Shown piece after piece: positions 43,022-50,220 of a DNA stretch of 64,000 bases. How positions within the stretch are numbered: the first letter of the stretch is position 1; every line of letters starts with the position of its first letter. This stretch comes from Schauerella aestuarii. Lineage in GTDB: Bacteria; Pseudomonadota; Gammaproteobacteria; Burkholderiales; Burkholderiaceae_B. The position numbers and the translations under genes were made by a program. The notes beneath the pieces are model-generated. The model ran no database searches and was not told the DNA's origin. It saw nothing but the letters and a program-made list of their open reading frames with translations. The stretch lies in contig NZ_SIZW01000042.1 of the NCBI RefSeq assembly GCF_009866805.1, forward strand, positions 248,001-312,000. Reading direction: 5' to 3'.

Positions 43022-44058
43022 CGAATAGCCAACCGCTTTTGGCGGTCACGTTGGGCGATGTGGCCGGAGTCGGCCCCGAAATCACGGCAAAGATGCTGCT
43101 GGATCATCCCGCGCTGCGCGAGCGGGCGCGTCTGGTGGTGGTGGGCGATGCCGGCGTGATGCGCGCGGCCGTCAGCCGTCTCGGACGCGATCCGCAAACG
43201 GTGCGCGTGGTGCAATCCCCGCGCGATGCGACCAATGCGCCCGGCACCATCGAGGTGTTTCAGGCCGGGCCCGATCTGACGCATGTGCCCCTGGGCGAGA
43301 TTCATGCCGACGCGGGCGATGGATCGGTGCGGTTCGTGACGACGGCGTGTGCCTTGGCGCGCGCGGGCGAGATCGACGGCATCGTGACCGCGCCCCTGAA
43401 TAAAGCGGCCATGCATGCGGCCGGCCACAAGTGGCCCGGGCACACCGAACTGCTCGCCCATGAGTTTGGCGTGAAGACGTTCTCGCTGGTGCTGTCGGCC
43501 GGCGATCTGTACATCTTCCATGCCACCACGCACGTGTCGTTGCGCGATGCAATCGATCTGGTCACACGCGAGCGGCTGCGCGCCGTCTTTCGCCTGTCGG
43601 GCGCGTTCGCCAAGGCGCTTGGACGCACCGAGGATGCCATTGCGGTGGCAGGCTTGAACCCGCACGCCGGTGAGAACGGGATTTTCGGCACGGAAGACGC
43701 CGAGATCATCGCGCCGGCCGTGGCCGAGGCGGTCGCAGAAGGCATCAATGCTGTCGGCCCGATTCCGGCCGATGCGTTGTTTCCGCAGGCCGTGCGCGGC
43801 AAATGGAAGTTCGTGATTGCGTGCTATCACGATCAGGGTCACGCGCCGTTCAAGTCGGTGTATGGCGACGACGGCGTTAACATTACGGTTGGGCTGCCTG
43901 TGGTGCGGGTGTCTGTCGATCACGGCACGGCATTCGATATCGCGGGCCAGGGCATTGCCCGCGAGGCAAGCCTGATTCTGGCCGCCGAACGCGCAGCGCA
44001 TCTCGCGCCGGGCTGGCGACATGTGTGGGAAACCGCAAAGGCGACGACGGGTGGTTAG
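43018..44058 (+). CDS. pdxA2: 4-hydroxythreonine-4-phosphate dehydrogenase-like PdxA2
   Basis: A 346-residue PdxA-family dehydrogenase. Marks are TLGDVAGVGPEI, APLNKAAMHAAGHKWPGHTELLA (metal-binding His), IACYHDQGHAPFKS and the C-terminal VSVDHGTAFDIAGQG. In the D-threonate pathway PdxA2 oxidises D-threonate 4-phosphate, which loses CO2 to give dihydroxyacetone phosphate. The operon context argues against the vitamin B6 enzyme. It overlaps the kinase by 4 bp and the GntR gene by 8 bp. Confidence 0.9.
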   Translation: MTNSQPLLAVTLGDVAGVGPEITAKMLLDHPALRERARLVVVGDAGVMRAAVSRLGRDPQTVRVVQSPRDATNAPGTIEVFQAGPDLTHVPLGEIHADAGDGSVRFVTTACALARAGEIDGIVTAPLNKAAMHAAGHKWPGHTELLAHEFGVKTFSLVLSAGDLYIFHATTHVSLRDAIDLVTRERLRAVFRLSGAFAKALGRTEDAIAVAGLNPHAGENGIFGTEDAEIIAPAVAEAVAEGINAVGPIPADALFPQAVRGKWKFVIACYHDQGHAPFKSVYGDDGVNITVGLPVVRVSVDHGTAFDIAGQGIAREASLILAAERAAHLAPGWRHVWETAKATTGG

Positions 44059-44986
44059 CAGGAAGCAGCAAGGGGCAGCGGCGTCAGGTGCGCGGGCAGT
44101 GGACCGCAATCGTGCGGAGCCGCTGCATGCGCAGGTCGCCGCCGATCTCATGCAGCGCGTGACGTCGGGCATGTGGCCCGTGGGTACGGCACTTCCCAGC
44201 GAGGCGGGGCTGTGCGAGCAATTCGGCGTGGCCCGCAGCGTCGTGCGCCAGGCCCTGGCGCAGATGGCAGCGGCCGGCCTGATTCAGCGCGACGTGGGTC
44301 GTCCGGCCGTGGTGTGCGCGCCGCGTCCGCATCGGCGCATGGTGCAACGATCGACCGGGCTGTACGAGCAGTTCGAGCATATCGGTCTGGCCTTGCAGAC
44401 GCAAATCGTAGCGTTCGAGCCGCGTCAGGCGCCGCCGGATGTGGCCACGTTCTTCAACACCGACGACGTGTTGTTCCTCGAACGCGTGCGATCGGTGGGT
44501 GGCGCGCGTATCGCTTACGTGCATACCTGGTTGCCACGCGTGCGTTTGCCGGGGTTGACCGCAGCCGAACTGGAAAATGCGTCATTGCATCGTGTGCTGG
44601 CCGAGCGCTTCGGTATTCACCCGGGGGGCGGCCGGCACCATATTCGCGCCGTAGCCGCCGATGAGGCCTTGGCGAAGGCCTTGCAGGTGGGCGTGAACAG
44701 TCCGCTCCTGATGCTGCAAGGCGAGGGCCGCGATACCGATGACGCGCCGTTGGAGTGGTTTACGACCTGGCACCATCCAGATAAGCTGGCGTTTGAAGTG
44801 GATGTGTCGCGTGACGGCGAAAGCCTGGCGCGCCGCGTGGAATCGAACCGCTTGCCCGCTGCGGCCGGCGCAAAAAAGCGCGTCGCGGCTCAGGCAGACC
44901 GGCGCCAGGAGATCGAGCGCATCGAGGCCATGGCCGCCGCGCTGGCGCAGGCGATCGCCAAGCTCAAGCAGGGCGCCGCGTCTTGA
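44051..44986 (+). CDS. GntR-family (HutC/UTRA type) transcriptional regulator
   Basis: A 311-residue regulator. The winged-helix N-terminal domain has LHAQVAADLMQRVTSGMWPVGTALPSEAGLCEQFGVARSVVRQALAQM. A UTRA effector domain follows (about residues 95-240: LFLERVRSVGGARIAYVHTWLP, PLLMLQGEGRDTDDAPLEWF). A helical tail with many Ala/Arg/Glu ends the protein. I used GTG at 44051, 8 bp inside pdxA2; there is no ATG nearby with a ribosome site. It probably senses an intermediate of the operon and acts at the 33-bp repeat. Confidence 0.85.
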   Translation: MVSRKQQGAAASGARAVDRNRAEPLHAQVAADLMQRVTSGMWPVGTALPSEAGLCEQFGVARSVVRQALAQMAAAGLIQRDVGRPAVVCAPRPHRRMVQRSTGLYEQFEHIGLALQTQIVAFEPRQAPPDVATFFNTDDVLFLERVRSVGGARIAYVHTWLPRVRLPGLTAAELENASLHRVLAERFGIHPGGGRHHIRAVAADEALAKALQVGVNSPLLMLQGEGRDTDDAPLEWFTTWHHPDKLAFEVDVSRDGESLARRVESNRLPAAAGAKKRVAAQADRRQEIERIEAMAAALAQAIAKLKQGAAS

Positions 44987-45011
44987 CGCCAACCGGCTAA
45001 ACGGTTATCTT
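44983..45011 (+). promoter_or_regulatory. Predicted sigma-70 promoter of the micro-ORF transcript
   Basis: TTGACG (44983-44988, five of six consensus bases) and TATCTT (45006-45011, four of six) are separated by 17 bp. The -35 hexamer covers the stop codon of the GntR gene. A transcript starting about 45018 would be about 170 nt long and end at the terminator at 45160-45190. Confidence 0.55.
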
Positions 45012-45046
45012 GGATGCACAGTGATATCCCAAGCAGGAGAACGATC

Positions 45047-45079
45047 ATGACCTCACGCGAACAGGATTACGGTTACTAA
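45047..45079 (+). CDS. 10-codon micro-ORF (leader peptide or small peptide)
   Basis: The peptide is MTSREQDYGY. An AGGAG site lies seven bases before the ATG, which is better than most genes in the window. It stands inside a transcript with its own promoter-like element and a strong terminator, directly before a gene that has no ribosome site of its own. It may be a translated leader that controls the terminator, or a short sRNA-encoded peptide. No known leader peptide is recognised. Y-G-Y at the end could sense tyrosine supply; that is conjecture. Confidence 0.5.
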   Translation: MTSREQDYGY

Positions 45080-45159
45080 ACCGACCGGCCCGGCAGCCGC
45101 AGCGCTCCCGGCCCCGACGCCCCATGTGGCCATCAGCCGCATCCCGTCGATTCAAAGCC

Positions 45160-45190
45160 AAGCGCCCGCCAGGGCGCTTTATTTTTTGCC
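45160..45190 (+). terminator. Rho-independent terminator after the micro-ORF
   Basis: AGCGCCC (45161-45167) and GGGCGCT (45172-45178) form a perfect 7-bp stem, loop GCCA, extended by an A-T pair, followed by TTATTTTTT. It ends immediately before the ATG of the DUF4760 gene, so that gene's leader would be read only past this terminator. Confidence 0.88.
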
Positions 45191-45739
45191 ATGAATGACG
45201 TTCTAGCGTTTCTTGTGCATAACCCCACGGTGCCGGTGATCGCGATCTCGGCCGTGATCGCCTATAAAAGCCTGCGTTCGCAGCGGCATCTGGCGCGCGC
45301 CAAGCACGCGATCGATTTCCAAAGCGACTATCACGCCTCGAAAGAGGCGCAGCACCACAATCGAATCGTGCGTGAGTCCACGCGTACGCTGTCTTGGGAC
45401 GAGACGGCGGCGCTTGCCGCGCCTGCGCACTTCAACGACGAGGTCGTGATCAGCATTCGTGAAGTGCTCAACGCCTGGGAAAAAGTGGCCATCGCCATCC
45501 AGTCTGATGTGTACGACGAGGACATCCTTTACAACGCCTACGGTTCCTACGTGGTTGGCACGTGGATGGATTTGCGGGCGTACACCCAGGTCAAGCAGGC
45601 GGCCAATCCGCGACTTTATGTGCGGCTCGACTGGCTGGCGATCCGCTGGATGTGCCGCCGCCAGAGCGATTTGGGGCCTCTCGAACTCAAGAAGCTCCAG
45701 CGCGCGCAAGGGGTGATCACCGCCATCCTGCACAAATAG
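45191..45739 (+). CDS. DUF4760-like membrane-associated protein
   Basis: A 182-residue protein with one N-terminal hydrophobic segment (about residues 12-28, NPTVPVIAISAVIAYKSLR) and a soluble helical remainder with many charged residues (RHLARAKHAIDFQSDYHASKEAQHHN; VISIREVLNAWEKVAIAI). It resembles DUF4760 proteins; no function is known. It starts right after a terminator, with T residues where a ribosome site should be, so expression from this start is doubtful or strongly controlled. Codon use is like the neighbours. Confidence 0.75.
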   Translation: MNDVLAFLVHNPTVPVIAISAVIAYKSLRSQRHLARAKHAIDFQSDYHASKEAQHHNRIVRESTRTLSWDETAALAAPAHFNDEVVISIREVLNAWEKVAIAIQSDVYDEDILYNAYGSYVVGTWMDLRAYTQVKQAANPRLYVRLDWLAIRWMCRRQSDLGPLELKKLQRAQGVITAILHK

Positions 45740-45761
45740 CCGGATGGCGGGTTTACCGCGC

Positions 45762-46739
45762 TTACTGCTCCAGCTGAATGCCGCTCTTGGCGATCACCTC
45801 GTTCCAGCGTTGCACTTCTGCGCGCTGGAAGTCGGCAAACGCTTGCGGCGTGCTGCCCACCACTTCAAAGCCCAGTCCGGCCAACGCGGTTTTCACTTGA
45901 GGCTCCTGCAAGGTGGTGCGAAGGGCCTTGGACAGCTGTTCGACCACCGCCGGCGGCGTGCCGCGTGGCACGGCAAAGCCTTGCCAGGAGTACACCACCA
46001 TATCCGGGATGCCGGCTTCGGCCATGGTGGGCGTATCGGGCAGATCGGCGATTCGGCTATCGCCCGTAATGGCCAGTGCTTTCAGCTTGCCCGCCTTGAT
46101 GTGCGTGAGCACTGCGCCCAGATTCTGAAAGGACACGTTGACCTGATTGCCCAACAGATCGGCAATGGCCGCCGCGCCGCCGCGATACGGCACGTCCATG
46201 CCGGTGGCCCCGGTTTTCTGACGGAACATCACGGCCGACAGGTGATCGGATGAGCCGGTGCCGGATGAGGCGAACGACACCTTGTCCGGATTGGCGCGCG
46301 AGTAGGCGATCAATTCCTTCACGTTGGCCGCAGGAAAGGCGGGCGCAGCCACAAGCACATTGGGATTGCGCACAGCTTGCGTGAGGTAGGTAAAGTCGCG
46401 GCTGGGGTTGTACGACAGGTTCTTGTACAGCGCTTCATTGATGGCGAATGTGCCGATCGATCCCACCATCATGGTGTAGCCATCGGCCGGCGCACGGGCC
46501 AGGGCCTGCGCGGCGATGCCGCCGTTGGCACCGGGTTTGTTTTCGACCACGAAGGTTTGCCCCAGCAGCTTGGCCAGACCGGGCGTCATGGCGCGGGCGG
46601 TGATATCCGAGGAGCCACCGGGCACGAAGGGCACCAGCACGGTAACCGGCTTGTCGGGATAACTCGCGGCATGCACCGCAGGCAGTCCCAGGCAGGCGGC
46701 CACACTCGCCGCAGCAAACAGATGCGTCAATACTCTCAC
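45762..46739 (-). CDS. Bug-type (tripartite tricarboxylate transporter) periplasmic binding protein
   Basis: A 325-residue exported receptor. The signal peptide ends near VHAASYP. The family marks are KPVTVLVPFVPGGSSDITARAM, VVENKPGANGGIAAQALARAPADGYTMM and HLSAVMFRQKTG followed by MDVPYRGGAAAIADLL. Such proteins capture small carboxylic acids or similar compounds. The start is GTG at 46739 with AGGAG nearby. No TctA/TctB membrane partner exists in the window. It lies 75 bp after the next Bug gene in the same direction. Confidence 0.92.
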   Translation of the reverse strand: MRVLTHLFAAASVAACLGLPAVHAASYPDKPVTVLVPFVPGGSSDITARAMTPGLAKLLGQTFVVENKPGANGGIAAQALARAPADGYTMMVGSIGTFAINEALYKNLSYNPSRDFTYLTQAVRNPNVLVAAPAFPAANVKELIAYSRANPDKVSFASSGTGSSDHLSAVMFRQKTGATGMDVPYRGGAAAIADLLGNQVNVSFQNLGAVLTHIKAGKLKALAITGDSRIADLPDTPTMAEAGIPDMVVYSWQGFAVPRGTPPAVVEQLSKALRTTLQEPQVKTALAGLGFEVVGSTPQAFADFQRAEVQRWNEVIAKSGIQLEQ

Positions 46740-46814
46740 GTCGATCTCCTCGGGTTACGCGCTATAGGAGAGGCGTGCCGCGGCGCGTCGCAAACCGCCC
46801 TTGTTATCGTGAGC

Positions 46815-47837
46815 TTAATCGACTCGGGCGCCGGATTGTTTGACAACTTGCGCCCATTTCGCGGTTTCCTGCGCCATGAATTGCTTGAACTGTGCCGGCG
46901 TGTTGCCCGACGGCTCGGCGCCCTGGGCCTGCAACTGCGTGCGGATCGATTCCTTTTGCAGGGCTTGCGCCACATCCTGCTGAATCTTGTTCACGATGGC
47001 TTCCGGCGTGCCGGCCGGGGCCAGCAACCCAAACCAGCTCGCCGCGTCGTAGCCCGTGACGCCGGATTCGGCGAGCGTGGGCACGCCGGGCAGCGCCGGT
47101 GAACGGGTGGAGGTGGTCACCGCCAGCGGCTTGAGCTTGCCAGCCTTGATGAACCCAATGGACGAGGGCAGGTTATCGAAGAGCAGATCGGTCGAACCCG
47201 CCATCAGATCGGTAAGTGCGGGAGAACTGCCTTTGTAGGGCACGTGCGTCATGCTGGTGCCGGTCATCGACTGGAACAGTTCGCCGGATAAATGGGTGGA
47301 GGTACCGTTGCCGGTCGATGCCATATTGACCTTGCCGGGATGGGCCTTCAGGTAGGCGATCAGATCGGCGGTGGTATTGATGTTGTGCCTGGCGGCAAAT
47401 GCAGGATTCAACTCCAGTACGTTGGGTACCGGGATCACCAGCGTTACCGGCACGAAGTCGGCCACGGGATCATAGGGAAGCTGGGCATACACGGATTGAT
47501 TGATGGCGTGGGTGCTGACGGTGCCCATCAACAGGGTGTAGCCATCGTTGGGCGCTCGCGCCGCGTCGGCGGTGCCCACGTTGCCGCCCGCACCGGCCTT
47601 GTTGTCCACCACCACCGGTTTGCCCCAGGTCTTGCCGAGTTCGGCGGCGACCAGGCGCGCGGCGATATCGGCGGTGCCGCCGGCAGGGAAGGGCACGACG
47701 ATACGCACATCGCGCGTGGGATAGTTTTCGGCGGCGTGCACGGTCGACGCGCCGATCACGCCAGCAATCACGGCAAGCGCAGCGACTAGGGGAAGGGTGC
47801 GGCGCGAACGCGCATGCAGGTTCGAGATGTTGAACAT
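46815..47837 (-). CDS. Bug-type (tripartite tricarboxylate transporter) periplasmic binding protein
   Basis: A 340-residue exported receptor. The signal peptide runs to about TVHAAENYP. Family marks are [51 protein letters not shown] and [31 protein letters not shown]. The start at 47837 follows CAGGAG. It is divergent from the DapA-family gene, with a shared promoter region that holds a 12-bp palindrome, so the two probably work on the same compound. Confidence 0.92.
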   Translation of the reverse strand: MFNISNLHARSRRTLPLVAALAVIAGVIGASTVHAAENYPTRDVRIVVPFPAGGTADIAARLVAAELGKTWGKPVVVDNKAGAGGNVGTADAARAPNDGYTLLMGTVSTHAINQSVYAQLPYDPVADFVPVTLVIPVPNVLELNPAFAARHNINTTADLIAYLKAHPGKVNMASTGNGTSTHLSGELFQSMTGTSMTHVPYKGSSPALTDLMAGSTDLLFDNLPSSIGFIKAGKLKPLAVTTSTRSPALPGVPTLAESGVTGYDAASWFGLLAPAGTPEAIVNKIQQDVAQALQKESIRTQLQAQGAEPSGNTPAQFKQFMAQETAKWAQVVKQSGARVD

Positions 47838-47934
47838 GGATAGTCTCCTGTGGCCGATATCGGCTCTTGGTCTAGGGGCAATCGTTGGGTGTGCTTGTAA
47901 AACAACTATATGAATTGATTGTTAGCTTGTCAAC

Positions 47935-47946
47935 CAAGTATACTTG
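47935..47946. promoter_or_regulatory. Palindromic operator in the divergent Bug/DapA promoter region
   Basis: CAAGTATACTTG is a perfect 12-bp palindrome in the 189-bp region between the Bug gene and the DapA-family gene. A FadR-type regulator gene lies two genes downstream and is the natural candidate to bind it. CTTGTCAAC and CTTGTTCAAC flank or overlap the site as an approximate direct repeat. Confidence 0.6.
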
Positions 47947-48026
47947 TTCAACGCGACTTGGTTCACAAGTTCAGACGCGACCGTCTTGCCCATTTCACGA
48001 CCCACCTCGATCGGAGACTTCGTCCC

Positions 48027-48956
48027 ATGAAAAACACCCCCGTCACGACTGCCGACCTGCAACGTTCCGTGGTCGCCGTGCCCCCGCTGGCACGCCACGC
48101 TGATCTATCGCTCAACGAAGCGGCGAACCGGGCGCTCTTGCGGCACCTCGAAAGCGGCGGCGTGCGCAGTGTGATGTATGGCGGCAATGCGAATTTCTAT
48201 AACGTCGGCGTGAGCGAATACGCGCGCATCGTGGACTTTCTGGCCGAGGCGGCCGGGCCCGACACCTGGGTGTTGCCGTCGGCGGGCCCCGACTACGGCA
48301 AGTTCGTCGACCAGGCAGCGATTCTCAAATCGCGCGCGTTCCCGACTGCCATGCTGCTGCCGATGTCGTTTCCCTACACGGATGCCGGACTGGCGGACGG
48401 CATCCGCCGCTTCAGCGACATCCTCGGCAAACCGGTGGTGGTCTACATCAAGACCGCCAACTATCTGGCGCCGGATACCGTGGCGACCCTCGTAGGCGAA
48501 GGACGCATCGCTGCACTGAAATATGCCGTGGTGGTGCCCGATCCCGCGCAGGATGCCTATCTCGACGCGTTGCTGCGGGTGGTGGATCCCGGCTTGATCG
48601 TGAGCGGTATCGGCGAGCGTCCGGCGATCGTGCACTACCGCAAGTTCGGCTTGGCGAGCTTCACGTCCGGCTCCGTATGCGTGGCCCCTAACGGCTCGAT
48701 GCGCTTGCTCGAGTTGCTGCATGGCCAACGCTTCGAAGAAGCGGAAGCAGTGCGGGCGCATTACATCGGCCTGGAAGATTGCCGCGATGAGATCAGCCCG
48801 ATCCGTGTGTTGCACGATGCCGTCACCCTGGCGGGCGTGGCCGATATGGGACCGATGCTGCCGCTGCTGACGGGATTGTCCGCGGCCGAGCGCGCACGGG
48901 TGCAGCCCGTGGCGCGCGCCTTGTATGAATGGGATGGCGCCGCCGTCGCGGCATAA
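48027..48956 (+). CDS. DapA-family (dihydrodipicolinate synthase/aldolase) protein
   Basis: A 309-residue (beta/alpha)8 aldolase-type protein. The substrate-binding motif equivalent is GGNANFYNVGVSEYARIVDF, and the Schiff-base lysine is expected in AALKYAVV (K near residue 170). The family contains dihydrodipicolinate synthase, N-acetylneuraminate lyase and 2-keto-3-deoxy sugar-acid aldolases. The sequence is far from DapA itself, so an aldolase for a keto acid is more likely. A Bug receptor and a FadR regulator flank it. ATG at 48027. Confidence 0.85.
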   Translation: MKNTPVTTADLQRSVVAVPPLARHADLSLNEAANRALLRHLESGGVRSVMYGGNANFYNVGVSEYARIVDFLAEAAGPDTWVLPSAGPDYGKFVDQAAILKSRAFPTAMLLPMSFPYTDAGLADGIRRFSDILGKPVVVYIKTANYLAPDTVATLVGEGRIAALKYAVVVPDPAQDAYLDALLRVVDPGLIVSGIGERPAIVHYRKFGLASFTSGSVCVAPNGSMRLLELLHGQRFEEAEAVRAHYIGLEDCRDEISPIRVLHDAVTLAGVADMGPMLPLLTGLSAAERARVQPVARALYEWDGAAVAA

Positions 48957-49042
48957 GCGCACGCGCGTGGGCTGGACGCAGCAGGGGCGTCGATCGTCGG
49001 CCTGGCGGCATCCCTCCCACGCGCGATAGCGTTACGATGGCG

Positions 49043-49065
49043 CCTGCCGCCGCGCAGGCGGCAGG
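49043..49065 (+). promoter_or_regulatory. Strong hairpin just before the FadR-type gene
   Basis: CCTGCCGCC/GGCGGCAGG form a perfect 9-bp stem with a 5-nt loop, 6 bp before the AGGAG of the GTG-started regulator gene. There is no T tract, so it is not a simple terminator; it may limit translation or stabilise the message. A second, long-range pair (GCGCGTGGG at 48963-48971 with CCCACGCGC at 49016-49024) encloses the stretch before it. Confidence 0.5.
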
Positions 49066-49081
49066 ATCTCAGGAGTAGCAC

Positions 49082-49831
49082 GTGGCGCGTAAAGCAGTAT
49101 CGGCCGATGGCCGGGTCGGCACCAGTCCAGTCAATGAGCGTGGGCAGCGGGTGCGTCTGGGGGATCGGTTGTACGGCCAGATTTTCGACCGTATCGCCTC
49201 GGGCGATTTGAACGTGGGCGACAAGTTGCCGTCCGAACATGAGATCTGCGACGAGTTCGGCGTATCGCGTCCGGTGGTGCGCGAAGCCTTGCTGCGCCTG
49301 CGTGCCGACGGATTGATCACGGCGCATCAGGGGCTGGGTACGTTCGTGAGCCATCAGCCTGCGCCGCGCATCAAAACGTTCAGCGATGTGCAAAACATCG
49401 GGGCGTATCTGCGCGCGCAAGAGGTGCGGATCGCGCTCGAAGGCGATGCCGCGCGGCTCGCGGCGATGCGTCGCACTGATGAACAATTGGCGGACATCGC
49501 GCACGCACATGCCGTGTTTGCAGACGGTATTGCGAACGGGCAGGTGGTGCTCGAAGCCGATCTGGCGTTTCACACCGCCGTGGCACAGGCCAGCGGCAAC
49601 GACTTCTATCTGGGCGTGCTCGAGACCATCCACGAATCGATCAGCGGCTTCATGCGGTTGACGCTGAGCCTTACGCGCACGGGATCGCGGGCCCGCGGTC
49701 AACGCGTCGTCGACGAACACGCCGCCGTGTTGGCCGCGATTCGGGAGCAAGATGCCGACCGCGCACGCATCGCCATGCAATTCCATCTGGGTCAGGCGCG
49801 CTATCGTCTCGTGGACCGCGAACGCGACTGA
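49082..49831 (+). CDS. GntR-family (FadR/FCD type) transcriptional regulator
   Basis: A 249-residue regulator. The winged helix is LYGQIFDRIASGDLNVGDKLPSEHEICDEFGVSRPVVREALLRLRADGLI. The helical FCD effector domain (about residues 95-230) has AYLRAQEVRIALEGDAARLAAMR, ADLAFHTAVAQASGN and DEHAAVLAAIREQDADRARIAMQFHL, with the metal-binding His residues of this class. Start is GTG at 49082. It should regulate the DapA-family and Bug genes, perhaps via the palindrome at 47935. Confidence 0.9.
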   Translation: MARKAVSADGRVGTSPVNERGQRVRLGDRLYGQIFDRIASGDLNVGDKLPSEHEICDEFGVSRPVVREALLRLRADGLITAHQGLGTFVSHQPAPRIKTFSDVQNIGAYLRAQEVRIALEGDAARLAAMRRTDEQLADIAHAHAVFADGIANGQVVLEADLAFHTAVAQASGNDFYLGVLETIHESISGFMRLTLSLTRTGSRARGQRVVDEHAAVLAAIREQDADRARIAMQFHLGQARYRLVDRERD

Positions 49832-50220
49832 TTTCTTTGTAATGGTGCGTGATGCCGTGCCTCGCGCACCATGTTGATTTATCGATTTCGCGTTCACGTG
49901 CGCGATCTAGGCATGCCGGGCGCGCGGATCGTCGTCGTCGGCAAGCGGTTCGAGTGTCGCTCCCATCGCGTGCTGGATGCGTGTCACGCGCCGCAGCAAG
50001 CGCAACGGTCGCTAAATAGTTACCGAACGGTAACGAACGTAATGACATCGACGGTCACACTTAGGAGGGCGTTGTAGACGTACAACTCTGTGCCATTGTG
50101 TAAGCAGGCGGGGAATGATATTTATTTTTCAATCTCTCCGTATTTCTTCCACATTTGGCATGACAGCGGATTGCGATCTTGCGGTCGCTTGGTGGCTGAT
50201 GCCTTTCTTGGGTTGCACTT
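49832..50220. promoter_or_regulatory. Autotransporter upstream region with two inverted repeats
   Basis: 389 bp without a gene. ATGGTGCG/CGCACCAT (49842-49849 with 49865-49872) is a weak hairpin after the FadR-type gene. GTTACCGAACGGTAAC (50019-50034) is a perfect 7-bp inverted repeat with two bases between, like a TetR-type operator. GTTGTAGACGTACAAC (50071-50086) is a perfect 6-bp inverted repeat with a 4-bp spacer. Which regulator binds is not known; the autotransporter is the only gene reading away from them. Confidence 0.6.
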
